A stretch of 64,000 nucleotides of DNA. It comes from an uncultured Flavobacteriales bacterium (lineage in GTDB: Bacteria; Bacteroidota; Bacteroidia; Flavobacteriales_D; Sanyastnellaceae). Below are positions 46,501-57,022 of this stretch, one piece after another. The notes under the pieces were generated by a model. That model saw only the letters and a list, made by a program, of their open reading frames with translations. It was not told where the DNA came from and ran no database searches. Within the stretch, counting starts at the first letter, position 1. Each line of letters opens with the position of its first letter. Position numbers and translations under genes: made by a program. The stretch is from positions 31,438 through 95,437 of the forward strand of contig CALSMK010000029.1 of NCBI GenBank assembly GCA_943787435.1, given 5' to 3'.

Positions 46501-47701
46501 CTGGGTAGGGAATGCCAAGGGAATCGATGGCGTCGGTGAAGACGGTGGTCAGCGGGTTGTCAATGCCGTCGGCGTCTTGGTAGGGACCTTCAAAGAAGTC
46601 GATGCCCATGGCGGGCGGTTGCTCTCCGTAGCCAATGGAATAGCCGGTGGCTTCATCGAATGCGTCGCCATTGTAGCTGTAACCCAATCCTCGCTGTACA
46701 TCACATCCCACGTAATCGTCGACGTGGCCGCCCAGGTCACAGTCCACCCATTGGGCAAAGAAGGTGTTGGTGAGCGTCTGCGTGCCTTGGTTGACCAAGA
46801 CATAGTTGCAGAAGGTCATGTTGTTGATCTCGTCGTTGGTAGAAAACGCGAAGCTTTGGGCTCGAATTTCCATGCCGATGGGCTCGCCCAATGACTCGGT
46901 GTGGACGTTGCCTTTGTCGTTGAAAATCCAGTAGTAGGTCTGGTCACCGTACAAGGGCACTTGGTCTTCTCGTCGGCGGTTTCCGCAATCGATTTCCTGC
47001 AGGAAGTCATACCAGGGATAGTCACCCAATGAAGGGTCGTAGTTGCCGTCCCCGTCAAAGTCCAAGAAGGGGGCGAGGTAATAGTCCTGTCCCAAGGCCA
47101 CGTTGCCATGGGCTGGGTAGTCGAAGAAATAGGTGGGGATGGAATAGCCTTGCGGGAACTCCGTGCTCAAATCGCAGGTGGGGTCTTGAGCGCATTCAAA
47201 GTACTGCCGGTGACGCATGGCGTCTTGGCGCTCACAAATGGAGAACTGATCATAGGCCGAGCACGTGGCTTCATCGACTTCGGCGGAACCATCGTTGGTG
47301 AGCGGGCCAGGCCAAAAGTCGTTGCCGTTGGTGCGGTAGCGCGCAGCGGCGAGTTTGAGTTGCTGGTCAGGGGAGATGCCGGCCATCCAAAGGGCGCCTC
47401 CATACACCACACTCACGCCACCTTCTTTGGGGACGAAGTAGGATCCTTTGTCGATGGAGCGGTTGTACCAAAGAGAACCGCCATTTTCGAGCAAAGCCCG
47501 AACGCTGTTCCATTCCAAGTTGCGCAAAGCCGTTGCTGGGGCGCATGCAGCAGCTACACCGCGGGCAGCGGCCAATGGAGCTTCAGAAGTTTCAGGTATC
47601 GCAGAACGGCCCTTGTCGGAAATGGGCAAACCGGGGGCGGCGTCCTGGGCCTGAGAGGCAAGGAGGCCACACACCATGAATGTGGTGAGCAGCGCACGCA
47701 T
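43505..47701 (-). CDS. Giant secreted protein 1 with T9SS-like C-terminal domain
   Basis: This intact 1,398-residue protein has a signal peptide (MRALLTTFMVCGLLASQAQ) and a long mature region with no recognisable catalytic domain. It is rich in Asp, Tyr and Gly turns (for example DFDGDGNYDPSLGDYPWYDF). The last 100 residues contain VVPNPYYAYSQYETSKLDN, VRIYSVAGTLVRTFNK and WDLKNDRNVPIAGGVHIVHV, a beta-sandwich of the sort used as a type IX secretion or anchoring domain, though the end DLENF is not a standard signal. It starts 4 bases after the PorV/PorQ-family gene. Its 3' end is duplicated in the gene at 48748. I do not recognise the family. Confidence 0.82.
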   Translation of the reverse strand: MRALLTTFMVCGLLASQAQDAAPGLPISDKGRSAIPETSEAPLAAARGVAAACAPATALRNLEWNSVRALLENGGSLWYNRSIDKGSYFVPKEGGVSVVYGGALWMAGISPDQQLKLAAARYRTNGNDFWPGPLTNDGSAEVDEATCSAYDQFSICERQDAMRHRQYFECAQDPTCDLSTEFPQGYSIPTYFFDYPAHGNVALGQDYYLAPFLDFDGDGNYDPSLGDYPWYDFLQEIDCGNRRREDQVPLYGDQTYYWIFNDKGNVHTESLGEPIGMEIRAQSFAFSTNDEINNMTFCNYVLVNQGTQTLTNTFFAQWVDCDLGGHVDDYVGCDVQRGLGYSYNGDAFDEATGYSIGYGEQPPAMGIDFFEGPYQDADGIDNPLTTVFTDAIDSLGIPYPGIGIGYGDGIADNERFGMRKFLYYNWSSGIDGQPSQSVHYYNYMRGFWKNGQRMAYGGNGITTSSGANLDIAADYMYPGDTDPYQWGTVGQETEPWTEQTAGNPPGDRLFLQSAGPFTLEPGDYNNITVGMVFARAEAGDPFASVELLRIADDKAQALFDNCFEIVSGPDAPDMTIQELDKEVILMLTNENPISNNFEEGYTAFDPGTPGLQTTGELLDTLARSYTFEGYLLYQLVDNTVGPDELDNPDRARLIDQCDIQNDIDQIVNYRFDALMEQSVPELMVSGENAGIRHSFQVLNDAFAQGDNRLINYKTYYFMALAYGHNEYEPYNLTSGSGQDVPYLASRKAATGSIRTYQAQPHPPVTEAGGTVESASYGDGVTLTRISGKGNGTQIIDITRESEKTILADNFIAELQYERGAGPIAIRVIDPLSVPNAEFELALALGEEDLDPEDDADECFWTLTNLTWLNDDDPDNDINAVRTSNEAISIRNEQLLLDWGLAITWEQYTYGNDGKFTEPLTSTIEYADPELAWFFGIPDREGLGNELNWIRSGAQETPDGTPEEEAVFDDSKTGDPLDENEQYEGVLFGTWAPYPLVSWTKDVTFADGSTAPYPTVAPTTDALKWNLGPITDAIPGTNNVDVVMTSDKSLWTRCPVFEMQPNEDLAQDMDTPLGSPEKMGLRRHASVDKNGKTVAQGGDPFFATLNGQQPFGMSWFPGYAIDVGTGERLNMAFGEDSWASADNGDDMIFNPSSRVQGGLGNVYAAGQHWIYVFRNQEYADDNSTRVPAYDSGQYLYGKFGPDAGSNDDRKAMRGCTWVGSSTITSEDAMLSIQDGLIPTETRIRLRVAKEYRRYASDRSDVDETAGTPNNNNPLYRFSTADVATVTGDVPALTNALDDVRVVPNPYYAYSQYETSKLDNRVKITGLPEVCTVRIYSVAGTLVRTFNKADPLTYIEWDLKNDRNVPIAGGVHIVHVNAPGVGEKIVKWFAVMRPVDLENF
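43507..45412. repeat. Long direct repeat, copy 1 (3' part of giant gene 1)
   Basis: About 1.9 kb, beginning at the stop end of the gene and almost identical to 48750-50665. Similarity at the nucleotide level stops abruptly at 45412; upstream the two genes are related only at the protein level. This copy has no frameshifts. Confidence 0.92.
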
Positions 47702-47704
47702 GAC

Positions 47705-48745
47705 TTACATGGAGATGTTGAGGCCGATGCTGTGGATTCCGTCGAATGGATTGGTGGTGCGGTATCCGTAGTGCAACCCGATGTAGCCTTCGTCTGAAGT
47801 TGGGAAGTTCACAGAGATTCCAGCACTGGGTCCGGTCATGGCGGTGCGGGTGACTTCTTCGTTGCCAACGCCATCCTCGTAGAGGTAGCCAGCGCGGATC
47901 ATGAAGCGGTCTTTCAGGTTCAATTCCAAACCAGCTGCCACCTGGTCACGGGTAAAGCTGTTGGAGGTGAACTGTCCCATGCCGCTCAACTTCATGCTCT
48001 CGCGGCGCATGAGCTCGTAACCGAAGCCGATGTTGACCAAAGAAGGAAGCTCAAAACGCTCACTGCGTTGCATGATGGTCAAACCTTCAGCAGCACCTTG
48101 TGGGGTGGCTGTGAGGGTGAGTCCGTCACCGCTGTATCGCATGGGAGCCCCGACGTTTCGCAGTGAAATGCCAAACTTCAAACGGCCATCGTCCCCTGCG
48201 AGGTAGCGGATGCCAGCGTCAAAGGAGACACCGTTGGCCCGAACGTTGCTGATGCTCTCCGAGATCATGCGCACGGTGAGTCCACCGTAAATCGTGTTCG
48301 AAAAGGCCTTGGCATAGCTGATGCCGATGTTGGAGAAAGTGGGGCGATACGCTCCGATTCCGCCTTCAGGAAGGTCTTCTGTGGTGATTTCAATGTCGCC
48401 AAACGTCATGCTGGTGACCGTGATGCCCAAGTGTCCTCCACCAACGGCTTGCACAAATCCGAAGGAGTTCAGTTGCATGTCGGTTCCCACCAAGTACTGC
48501 GTGTTGCAGACGGCGAGTTCGGTCCGGTTGACAAAGGCCAAACCAGCGACGTTGGAGAAAGACGCTTCAACGCCAGTCACAAGAGCGGTGTTGGCTCCGG
48601 CCAATCCTGAGCTCAAAGCCCAAGGAAGGATGAGGAGCTGTCCTGCTCCTGCACTGCCTGAACGGTCAGGGTTGCCTGCTTGAGCTGGGTTCGCGAGTGA
48701 AATCGCGAAAAGCAAGGCGAGGGTGGAAGTAAGGATCCTTTGCAT
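47705..48745 (-). CDS. PorV/PorQ-family outer membrane protein
   Basis: The 346-residue protein has a signal peptide (LTSTLALLFAISLANPAQAG), and then the family's characteristic start, LLILPWALSSGLAGANTALV and EASFSNVAGLAFVNRTELAV, where the NPAGLA-like element is changed to NVAGLA. The rest is a 14-stranded barrel pattern (ISYAKAFSNTIYGGLTVRMI, IRAGYLYEDGVGNEEVTRTA). PorV carries type IX cargo from the translocon to the surface attachment machinery, and family members often accompany a cargo gene. Here it sits between two giant putative cargo genes, 3 bases from each. Confidence 0.87.
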   Translation of the reverse strand: MQRILTSTLALLFAISLANPAQAGNPDRSGSAGAGQLLILPWALSSGLAGANTALVTGVEASFSNVAGLAFVNRTELAVCNTQYLVGTDMQLNSFGFVQAVGGGHLGITVTSMTFGDIEITTEDLPEGGIGAYRPTFSNIGISYAKAFSNTIYGGLTVRMISESISNVRANGVSFDAGIRYLAGDDGRLKFGISLRNVGAPMRYSGDGLTLTATPQGAAEGLTIMQRSERFELPSLVNIGFGYELMRRESMKLSGMGQFTSNSFTRDQVAAGLELNLKDRFMIRAGYLYEDGVGNEEVTRTAMTGPSAGISVNFPTSDEGYIGLHYGYRTTNPFDGIHSIGLNISM

Positions 48746-48747
48746 GA

Positions 48748-51700
48748 TCAGAAGTTTTCGAGGTCAACGGGGCGCATGACGGCGAACCACTTGACGATTT
48801 TCTCGCCCACACCAGGGGCATTGACGTGAACGATGTGGACGCCACCAGCGATGGGGACGTTCCGGTCATTTTTGAGGTCCCACTCGATGTATGTGAGGGG
48901 ATCTGCTTTGTTGAAGGTTCTGACGAGTGTACCAGCGACGCTGTATATGCGGACGGTACAGACTTCAGGGAGTCCTGTGATTTTGACCCGGTTGTCGAGT
49001 TTGGAGGTCTCGTACTGGGAGTAGGCGTAGTACGGGTTGGGCACCACGCGCACGTCATCCAAGGCATTGGTGAGTGCTGGAACGTCCCCGGTGACCGTGG
49101 CCACATCTGCAGTGGAGAACCGGTAGAGGGGGTTGTTGTTGTTTGGTGTTCCTGCGGTCTCATCCACGTCAGAGCGGTCTGAGGCATACCTGCGGTATTC
49201 CTTGGCCACGCGGAGGCGGATTCGGGTTTCCGTGGGGATGAGTCCGTCCTGAATGGAGAGCATGGCATCCTCGGAGGTGATGGTGGAGGAACCGACCCAT
49301 GTGCATCCCCTCATGGCCTTCCGGTCATCGTTGGATCCGGCATCGGGTCCGAACTTGCCATAGAGGTACTGACCGGAGTCGTAAGCGGGGACACGTGTGG
49401 AGTTGTCGTCTGCATACTCTTGGTTGCGGAAGACATAGATCCAGTGCTGCCCAGCGGCGTAGACATTTCCGAGCCCGCCCTGCACACGTGAGGAGGGGTT
49501 GAAGATCATGTCGTCACCGTTGTCTGCGGAAGCCCAAGAGTCTTCACCGAAGGCCATGTTGAGGCGTTCACCTGTGCCGACGTCGATGGCGTATCCAGGG
49601 AACCAGCTCATTCCGAAGGGCTGCTGCCCGTTGAGGGTGGCAAAGAAGGGATCACCGCCTTGAGCGACGGTCTTTCCGTTCTTGTCCACGGAGGCGTGGC
49701 GTCGGAGTCCCATCTTCTCTGGCGACCCGAGTGGGGTGTCCATGTCTTGAGCGAGGTCCTCGTTGGGCTGCATCTCAAAGACGGGGCAACGCGTCCAGAG
49801 GGACTTGTCGGAGGTCATGACCACGTCGACGTTGTTGGTGCCTGGGATGGCATCGGTGATGGGACCGAGGTTCCACTTGAGGGCATCCGTTGTGGCGGCG
49901 CCACCAGTGGGGTATGGGCGCAGTGGAGCCATCGGCAAAGGTGACGTCCTTGGTCCAAGACACGAGGGGGTACGGGGCCCATGTTCCGAAGAGCACGCCT
50001 TCGTACTGCTCGTTTTCGTCGAGGGCGGTCCCGGTTTTGGAGTCGTCAAAGACGGCCTCTTCTTCGCGGGGTTCCATCGGGTGTCTCTTGGGCGCCGGAG
50101 CGGATCCAGTTGAGTTCGTTTCCAAGGCCTTCACGGTCTGGAATGCCAAAGAACCAAGCGAGTTCTGGGTCGGCGTACTCGATGGTGGAGGTGAGGGGCT
50201 CGGTGAACTTGCCGTCGTTTCCATAGGTCGTACTGCTCCCAAGTGATGGCCAGACCCCAATCGAGCAAGAGCTGCTCGTTCCGGATGGAGATGGCCTCGT
50301 TGGAGGTGCGCACAGCGTTGATGTCGTTGTCGGGATCGTCGTCGTTGAGCCAGGTCAAGTTGGTGAGGGTCCAGAAGCACTCATCGGCATCGTCCTCGGG
50401 ATCGAGGTCCTCTTCTCCGAGGGCCAAGGCGAGTTCGAACTCGGCGTTGGGAACGGAGAGGGGGTCAATGACGCGGATGGCGATGGGTCCAGCCCCGCGC
50501 TCATACTCGAAGCTCGTCGATGAACGTTGTCGGCCAAGATGGTCTTCCTCACTCTCGCGGGTGATGTCGATGATTTGGGTGCCGTTTCCTTTTCCGGAGA
50601 TCCGGGTCAGCGGTCACACCGTCGCCATAGGAGGCAGACTCCACCGTACCCCCAGCTTCCGTCACGGGCGGGTGCGGGCGATCCGCTGTACGTGCGAATG
50701 GAACCCACAGCAGCTTTACGGCTGGCCAGGTACTGCTTGCTCTGTCCCGTCAGCAGCACAGGGTCGTATGGCTCGTACTGGTTGTAGCCGTAAGCAATGG
50801 CCATGAAATAGTACGTCTTGTAGTTGATCAAGCGGTTGTCGCCTTGTGCGAACGCATCGTTTTGAACTTGGAAACTGTGGCGGATGCCTTCGTTTTCTCC
50901 GTTCACCATCAGCGATGGCACAGGCAGCCCCATGTCTGGGTCTTGATCGAAGTTGATGATCAAGTCCACCTCGTCCTGAACGTCGCATTGGTAAATCAAT
51001 CGAGCGGCTTCAACGTCATCGAGCTCATCTGGGCCCACTTCGTTGTCGCGCAACTGGTAGATCTGATAGCCTTGGAAGACATAGCTTCTGTCGGTGCTGT
51101 CAAGAAGATCGTTGGAGGAGTTGTACTCAGGGGTGCCTGGGTCAAACTTGATGTACTTCTCTTGGAAGTTGTTCGAAATGGGGTTGTCGTTGGTCAGGTA
51201 CAGGATGAGTTCCTTGTCCAACTCTTGAACGCTCACGTCGGGTGCATCAGGACCCGAGACGATTTCAAAGCAGTTGTCGAACAGGGCCTGGGCCTTGTCG
51301 TCAGCAATGCGCATCAACTCCACAGAGGCGAAGGGGTCACCTGCGGTTGCGCGGGCCCACACCACACCCATGGTGATGTTGTTGTAGTCACCGGGCTCCA
51401 ACGTAAACGGACCGGCAGCTTGAATGAAGCGGCGGTCAGCTGATGGGTTGCCAGCGGTTTGTTCCGTCCAAGGTTCAACAGGGGTTCCTCCTGTTCCCCA
51501 CTGATTGGGGTCGGTGTCACCTGGGAACATGTAGTCGCACTGCGGTCTCGGAATCCGAGATGCCCTGTCCACCGTAGGTCATCTTCTGGCCGTTCTTCCA
51601 GATGCCGTTCATGTAGTTGTAGTAGTGAACCGGTGTGGTGGGTTCACCATTGATGGGGTCGCCGGAGTTGTTGTAGTAAACAAAGCGGCGCATCCCGAAG

Positions 51701-52959
51701 CGCTCGTTGTCGGCGATGCCGTCTCCGTATCCGATGCCGATGCCGCGGTAGGGAATGCCCAGGCTGTCTTGGGCGTCGGAGAAGTCCAAGCGTCAGTGGG
51801 TTGTCCAGGCTGTCGGTACGTCTTGGTAAGGCCCCTCAAAGAAGTCCACGCCCACCGCGGGTGGGTTCTCTCCGTAACCGTTCGCGCCGCAGTTCTCGTC
51901 GTTGGCGTCACCGTTGTAGCAGTAGCCCAAGTCCGCGCTGCACGTCGCAGCCCACGTAGTCGTCGTTGTAGCAACCGAGGTCGGCGTCGACCCAAGAGCC
52001 GAAGTAGGTGTTGGTCAACGTCTGCGTGCCCTGGTTGATGAGCACGTAGTTGTAGAACGTCATGTTGTTGATCTCGTCGTTCGTCGAGAACGCGAAAGGC
52101 CTGAGCACGGATTTCCATGCCGATGGGCTCGCCCTGGGACTCGGAGTGCACGTTGCCCTTGTCGTTGAAGATCCAGTAGAAGTTGCTGGTCACCGTACAG
52201 CGGCACGGCGTCCTCGCGGCGGCGGTTCTTGCAATCGATTTCCTGGAGGAAGTCGTACCAAGGGTAGTCGCCGAGGGTCGGGTCATAGAAGCCGTCGCCA
52301 TCAAAGTCGAGGAAGGGCGCGAGGTAAAAGTCTTGTCCGAGCGCCGTGTTGCCCATGGCGGGGTAATCAAAGAAGCTCTCGGGATGGCGTATCCGTCAGG
52401 GAACTCTTCATCGGTGGTGCCGGCAGTGACGGCTTCGAAGTACTGTCGGTGGCGCTCGCTTTCTGCGCGCGTGGTGGTATAGAACCGGTCGTACTCGTTG
52501 CAGGTGGACTCATCGACTTCTGCAGAGCCGTCATTGGTCAGCGGGCCAGGCCAATAGTCGTTGCCGGAGGCGCGGAACTTGATGGCGGCGAGCTTGAGTT
52601 GCTGGTCGGGGGAGATGCCACCCATCCACAAGCGAACCCGCGTAGATGGAGTGGGTGTTGCCGTCCTTGGGAATCTCGTAGGCTGCATTGCCTTGGGCAC
52701 GGTTCTGCCACAGCGAACCGCCGGTCTCTACGAGTGCGCGGACGTTGTTCCATTCGAGGTTCTTGAGGGCGGCAGCAGGAGCGCAGGCGGCAGCCACCGA
52801 GCGGGGCTGAGCGGCGCCGAGGGTGCCGTTGGTCTCTCCGGTCGCATTGGGGCCTGCAGCGCCGGGACCGTTGGGTCCGACGTACTTGTAGGCGAGGGCA
52901 TCACCTGAGGTGATGAGGGCGGCGCCGAGGGCGAGGGCGAGGATGCGGTTTCGTGTCAT
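48748..52959 (-). CDS. Giant secreted protein 2, paralogue of protein 1, many frameshifts
   Basis: Starting at 52959 (MTRNRILALALGAALITSG, a signal peptide), the sequence follows protein 1 along its whole length, for example NLEWNNVRALVETGGSLWQN against NLEWNSVRALLENGGSLWYN, and ends in the identical VDLENF. Length would be about 1,400 residues. The frame breaks repeatedly, at least near 49905, 50070, 50228, 50515, 51545, 51795, 52105 and 52640. Comparison with copy 1 shows these as single inserted or lost bases at otherwise identical sites, so the sequence here is probably unreliable rather than the gene dead. It follows the TonB receptor gene by 43 bases. Confidence 0.78.
48750..50665. repeat. 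Long direct repeat, copy 2 (3' part of giant gene 2)
   Basis: Nearly identical to 43507-45412 but about ten bases longer because of scattered single-base insertions, such as an extra C in ATAGGTCGTACT (50221-50232) where copy 1 reads ATAGGTGTACT. Confidence 0.92.
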
Positions 52960-53002
52960 CTTCTTGGTGAACGCTGGGTGACATGGTGCAGGGTTGCCGG
53001 GA

Positions 53003-56000
53003 TCAGAAGTCAAGCTTGACACCCAGACGGATGGTGCGGGGCACCCCGAGGTTGAACGGGTTGTTCACGTACATGCCGTAGTAGTTGCGGTACGCGTCCG
53101 GATCGTTCTTCGTCTCGATCTGCGGCTGGTACTGCGCGGCGGCCAGGTAGCCGTCGTCGTCTGGGGTGCCCGTGAAGCGGTACACACCCGTGATGTTTTG
53201 GGTGTTGAGCACATTGGAGATCCAGAGGTAGACATTCAAGAACGCTTTCTTGCTGCCTTCGCCTTCGCCGAATGTGAGCTCAAAGCTCTTGTCGATGTTG
53301 GCGTTCATGGTGACTTGCCATGGCAGGCGGCTTCCGTTCAAGCTTCCTTCTGTTGAAGGGCTGATCTCTCCGGTGATCGGCGTTGGGAACACCTGCGAAG
53401 TGTAAGGAGTTCCAGATCCGAGGTTGGTGATCAGGTTGAATCCGGTGTTGGCGAAGATTTGCGCTCTTGCCAATCACTGGGCCGTTGTACTCTGTCCCTG
53501 AACCGTAGCGGTAGTCCACGTTGAACACGATGCGGTGACGCTGGTCGTAGTTGAGTGGATTGATGCTTCCTGAGGTTGGGCAATCCCGCATTGATCAAGC
53601 GCCAAAGCCGGCTCGAAGTGGTGGATCCCGTTCCGTCTGCAAACTGCAATGTGTAGTTGGCGTTCATGCGAACGTTGCCTGTGCGGCGGAGGTCGTAGCT
53701 CACGGTCAAGCCCTTGACCGTTCCGAAGTCGAGGTTGCCGAAGGCACGGTAAGGACGTGGGAAAGCGCCGGTGAAATTCCGGACCTGAATCATGTCGCGC
53801 AATTCCTTGTAGAACGCCTCGAGCTTCAAGCTGGAGGTCTTCGACAAGCACCTGCTGGAATCCAATGGAGTAGTCCACTGTCTTCTCAGGGCGCAGGTTC
53901 GGGTTGGCGATGAGTTCGCTCGCGGTTCCGAATGAAGAGGTAGTCGATGGGGCTAAAGCGGATGTTCGACGTCGGACGCTGGGTCAAGATGTCATAGTGT
54001 GCAAAGAAGACCGCCTCGTCCGAGATGTTGAACGAGAAGGACACCCTGGGCATCACATTCACCTGTGGCTCGTAGTCACGGAAACGCGCTGGAGGTCAGC
54101 GGCGTCGTCTTGGTCGCCTCTGCAGCCATGGGGCTGGATAGACTTCGTTGACGGCGAGCACGTCGGGGTCTTGAACCTCCGTTCCTGCTGCGTTGAACCA
54201 AGTGTCTCCATCCCGGAAACCAACCACAGCAGTGGGGTTGTCATAAGCGTCTACGTACACGGCGTATTCGCTCACCAATGTTCTCGGGGACGACGTAGTT
54301 CGGATCCAAGTCTCCGAGCAGCGACCCTGTGATGTCCCCCACGCGGTAGGCGTCTCCAATGATGTACGGGTCATTCGGGACGGGTTGGTTGGCGTCGAAG
54401 CGGTCCACACGAACACCGACGTTGAAGATGATGTCGTCAAAGGTGAATTTGTCCATCACGTATCCAGCGATGTAGATGGGCTCGTAAGCACCGATGGGTC
54501 GGGTGCGGAAACCACCGTCGTTGGTCTCATTGAAGAAGTCCTCAATGGTGGGGCGTCCGCTGAGGGCGTTGCCGTGGTGGTCAAAACCGCCATAGGTGAC
54601 GTAGTTGGAACCTTGGTTGAGCAGGTCGTCAGCACCGAACATCCCGATGTTGACTTGGTTCGGGTCCAGGTTGTCGACGTTGATGTAGTCGTTGCCGTCG
54701 GGGTCCAAGCCCAAGCTCTCACGGAGGTTGCGGTCGAACTCAAACTGGTTGTCTCCAATCAATCGGTCATAGGTGACGTAGTAGTTGGTGCCAATGTTGG
54801 TGATGGTCGAGTCCGAGGTGTCGATCTCTTTGATGTGGCTGTTTGTGGTCAAACGGCGCCAAGCGTCCAAAGTCCCACAGGGGCTGCGCTGTAGAAAGCG
54901 TCTCTTCGTTGCTCGTATTCAAAACCGAGTTGAAGGGCGTGGTCGCCGATGTCGGCAGAGCCGGCAGCCGAGACGCGGAATTGGCGCTGGTCAAACTTGC
55001 TGAATCCGTTGCTTTGGCTTCCGTAGTAGTTCCAAAGCCCGTAGGTCGCAGGAGCGCCTTGTCCGTTGAGGAGGGCGTTGTTCTGAACGGTCAGCAGGTT
55101 GTCGTAAGGCCCGTCAAAGAAGGAGTTGTACTCGGTGCGGGGGAACAGGTTGAAGTACTGTTGCGTGACCGCAGCCAACTCGGGGTTGTACAGTGCAAGG
55201 GTTGAAGTACACGGCAGTGTCTTCCCAACCCACGTGGCGGAACACGTCGGCTCCTGCATCGTATTGGTAGCTGTTTTGCTGGTAGACGTTGAAACGGCCC
55301 AGGTGGCCATACTTCATGAGGTCGTCTCCGTGGGTGTCGTCCTCGGTGCGGCCCGTGTTTTGGGTGAAGTCCACCATGACTTGGTAGAACACGTTGCGCA
55401 GTCCGCTTTCGTCTTCGCCTTCTTCGGCTTGGAAGCGCTGCGAGAACTTGGCATAGGCCCTCCAGTTGAGGTTGGTGGACAAGGAGTTGTTCTCCCAGTT
55501 CATCAAGCTGTTGGCGTAGCTAAAGTTGTGGCCGCGGTTGAAGAGGCCCGTTCCACCAAAGGTGAGGCTGACCGTTTCGGAGGTGTTCACGTCAATCTTG
55601 GCCACCAACTGGGCGCTGGTGTTGGCTGAGTTCAATCGGGTGGGCACGGACTCAAAGTCGTCGGGCGTCAAGAAGTCAGCGTTGTAGAGCGCTCCATTGA
55701 AGTCGCCTGTAGCAAAATCGATGTTCCGGCGCAGGGGATCGGCAATCAGCTGCTCACGGGTGCTCTCCTTCATGCGGTTCAACCCTCCAAACGTGGGGCG
55801 ACCATCGTAGTTCGATGTGAAGTTTCCGGTGAGGAAGAGGCCCACCAGAGGCCGACCGCGGCTGCCGTCGTCATTTTTGGCAAACACCAATGGACCAGAA
55901 ATGGTCGCCTCGGCCAGGTTATAGCCATACTTGTCCAGTCCCACGCTCTGTTCCTCGCCAATGGGCAAGCCTGAGCTGATGACCTCTGCACCTCCAAACC

Positions 56001-56776
56001 ACTTGGAGCTGGAGTTTCTCAAAGAGATGCTGATCACACCACCGGTCACGTCACCAATGTTGGCTGGAATTCCACCCGTGATTACGCTTACTTCCTCAAT
56101 GGCACTCTTGGGCAAGGCACTGGAGCCCCGCACTTTTACGCCGTCGATGTAGTACCACGTAGAACTGGTCCGCGCTCCACGAATGGATACGCCGCCTCCG
56201 GTACCTGAAGTACCGACACCGGCCACGGTCGTGGCCACGGCGAGCGCGTCACGTCCAGGGAGTTTCTCAATGTCTTCACGCGTCACGGTTCCACCGGAAG
56301 CGCCACCGTCGCGGTCGATGAGCGGAACGGTGTACTCGATGACCTCGGCTTCGTCCATCATCACACCCGCCCCAAGCGTGGCGTTGACGAACTGGATCTT
56401 GTTGGCCGTCACCTTCACGCCGGTCACCCGCTTTGGGGTGTAACCCACAAAGCTGAACAGCGCGTCATAGGTTCCGGGGTTGATCGGCTTGATGGTGTAC
56501 TCTCCGTCGAAGTCCGTGGTGCCACCCGTGACTTGGTTGCCGTTCAGGAACAGGACCACGTTCACGAAAGGGAAGTGGTTCGCCGGATTCAACGTCGGTC
56601 ACCGTTCCCTTCAGCGTTCCCGAGCCCGCCTGCGCGAGCAAATCGGCTCGAAGAGAACAGCACCGCGAGCAGCAAAGCGGCTGTGCCGAGGGTGACGGAA
56701 GATGGCGCCGGCCGCTGTCGTAGCGGCCGGAATGGGGGGCGGTTGCAGCTTTTGCTGCGGTGGTCTGTGGCGTCAT
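53003..56776 (-). CDS. TonB-dependent receptor with carboxypeptidase-regulatory-like domain, many frameshifts
   Basis: The reconstructed protein is about 1,250 residues. A hydrophobic signal (VTLGTAALLLAVLFSSSRFA) appears in a shifted frame after the ATG at 56776, then SGTLKGTVTDVESGEPLPF and GTTDFDGEYTIKPINPGTYD (the regulatory-like domain). The plug follows: REDIEKLPGRDALAVATTV, GVSIRGARTSSTWYYIDGVK and IEEVSVITGGIPANIGDVTG. The barrel ends NLGVPRTIRLGVKLDF with the usual terminal Phe. Breaks occur near 56590, 55200, 54870, 54270, 54090, 53850, 53590 and 53465. No TonB box or SusD partner was seen; instead the giant proteins follow. The ligand is unknown. Confidence 0.82.
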
Positions 56777-56944
56777 GAATCGCGAAATCTCACAGGTTTC
56801 TAGGCCGGCAATATAGCACACCGCGTTCACGCATTTTGTGAAATGGGCAGGGGGCCCTCAGTCACCCGACCAGCCCCCTCTTTGCCCCGACCAAACGCCC
56901 TTGTTTCCTCGATGCCGGACCTCCGTGACCTGACCCTCTGATTC

Positions 56945-57022
56945 TCAGTCCATCAGCGCCGCAACCCGCCCCGCCAACCACGCCGAATACAACTCGGCCC
57001 CCACCCCCCCGCAAGTGGTGGT
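56945..57022 (-). pseudogene. 3' remnant of an SGNH-like partner gene
   Basis: On the minus strand this short stretch reads HHLRGVGAELYSAWLAGRVA and ends in a stop at 56945. It matches the C-terminus of the complete partner at 60076-60992, which reads DHHLRGVGAELYSEWLAKRV. One base in a G run must be dropped to keep the frame. It is joined directly to the middle of MBOAT copy A. Confidence 0.75.
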
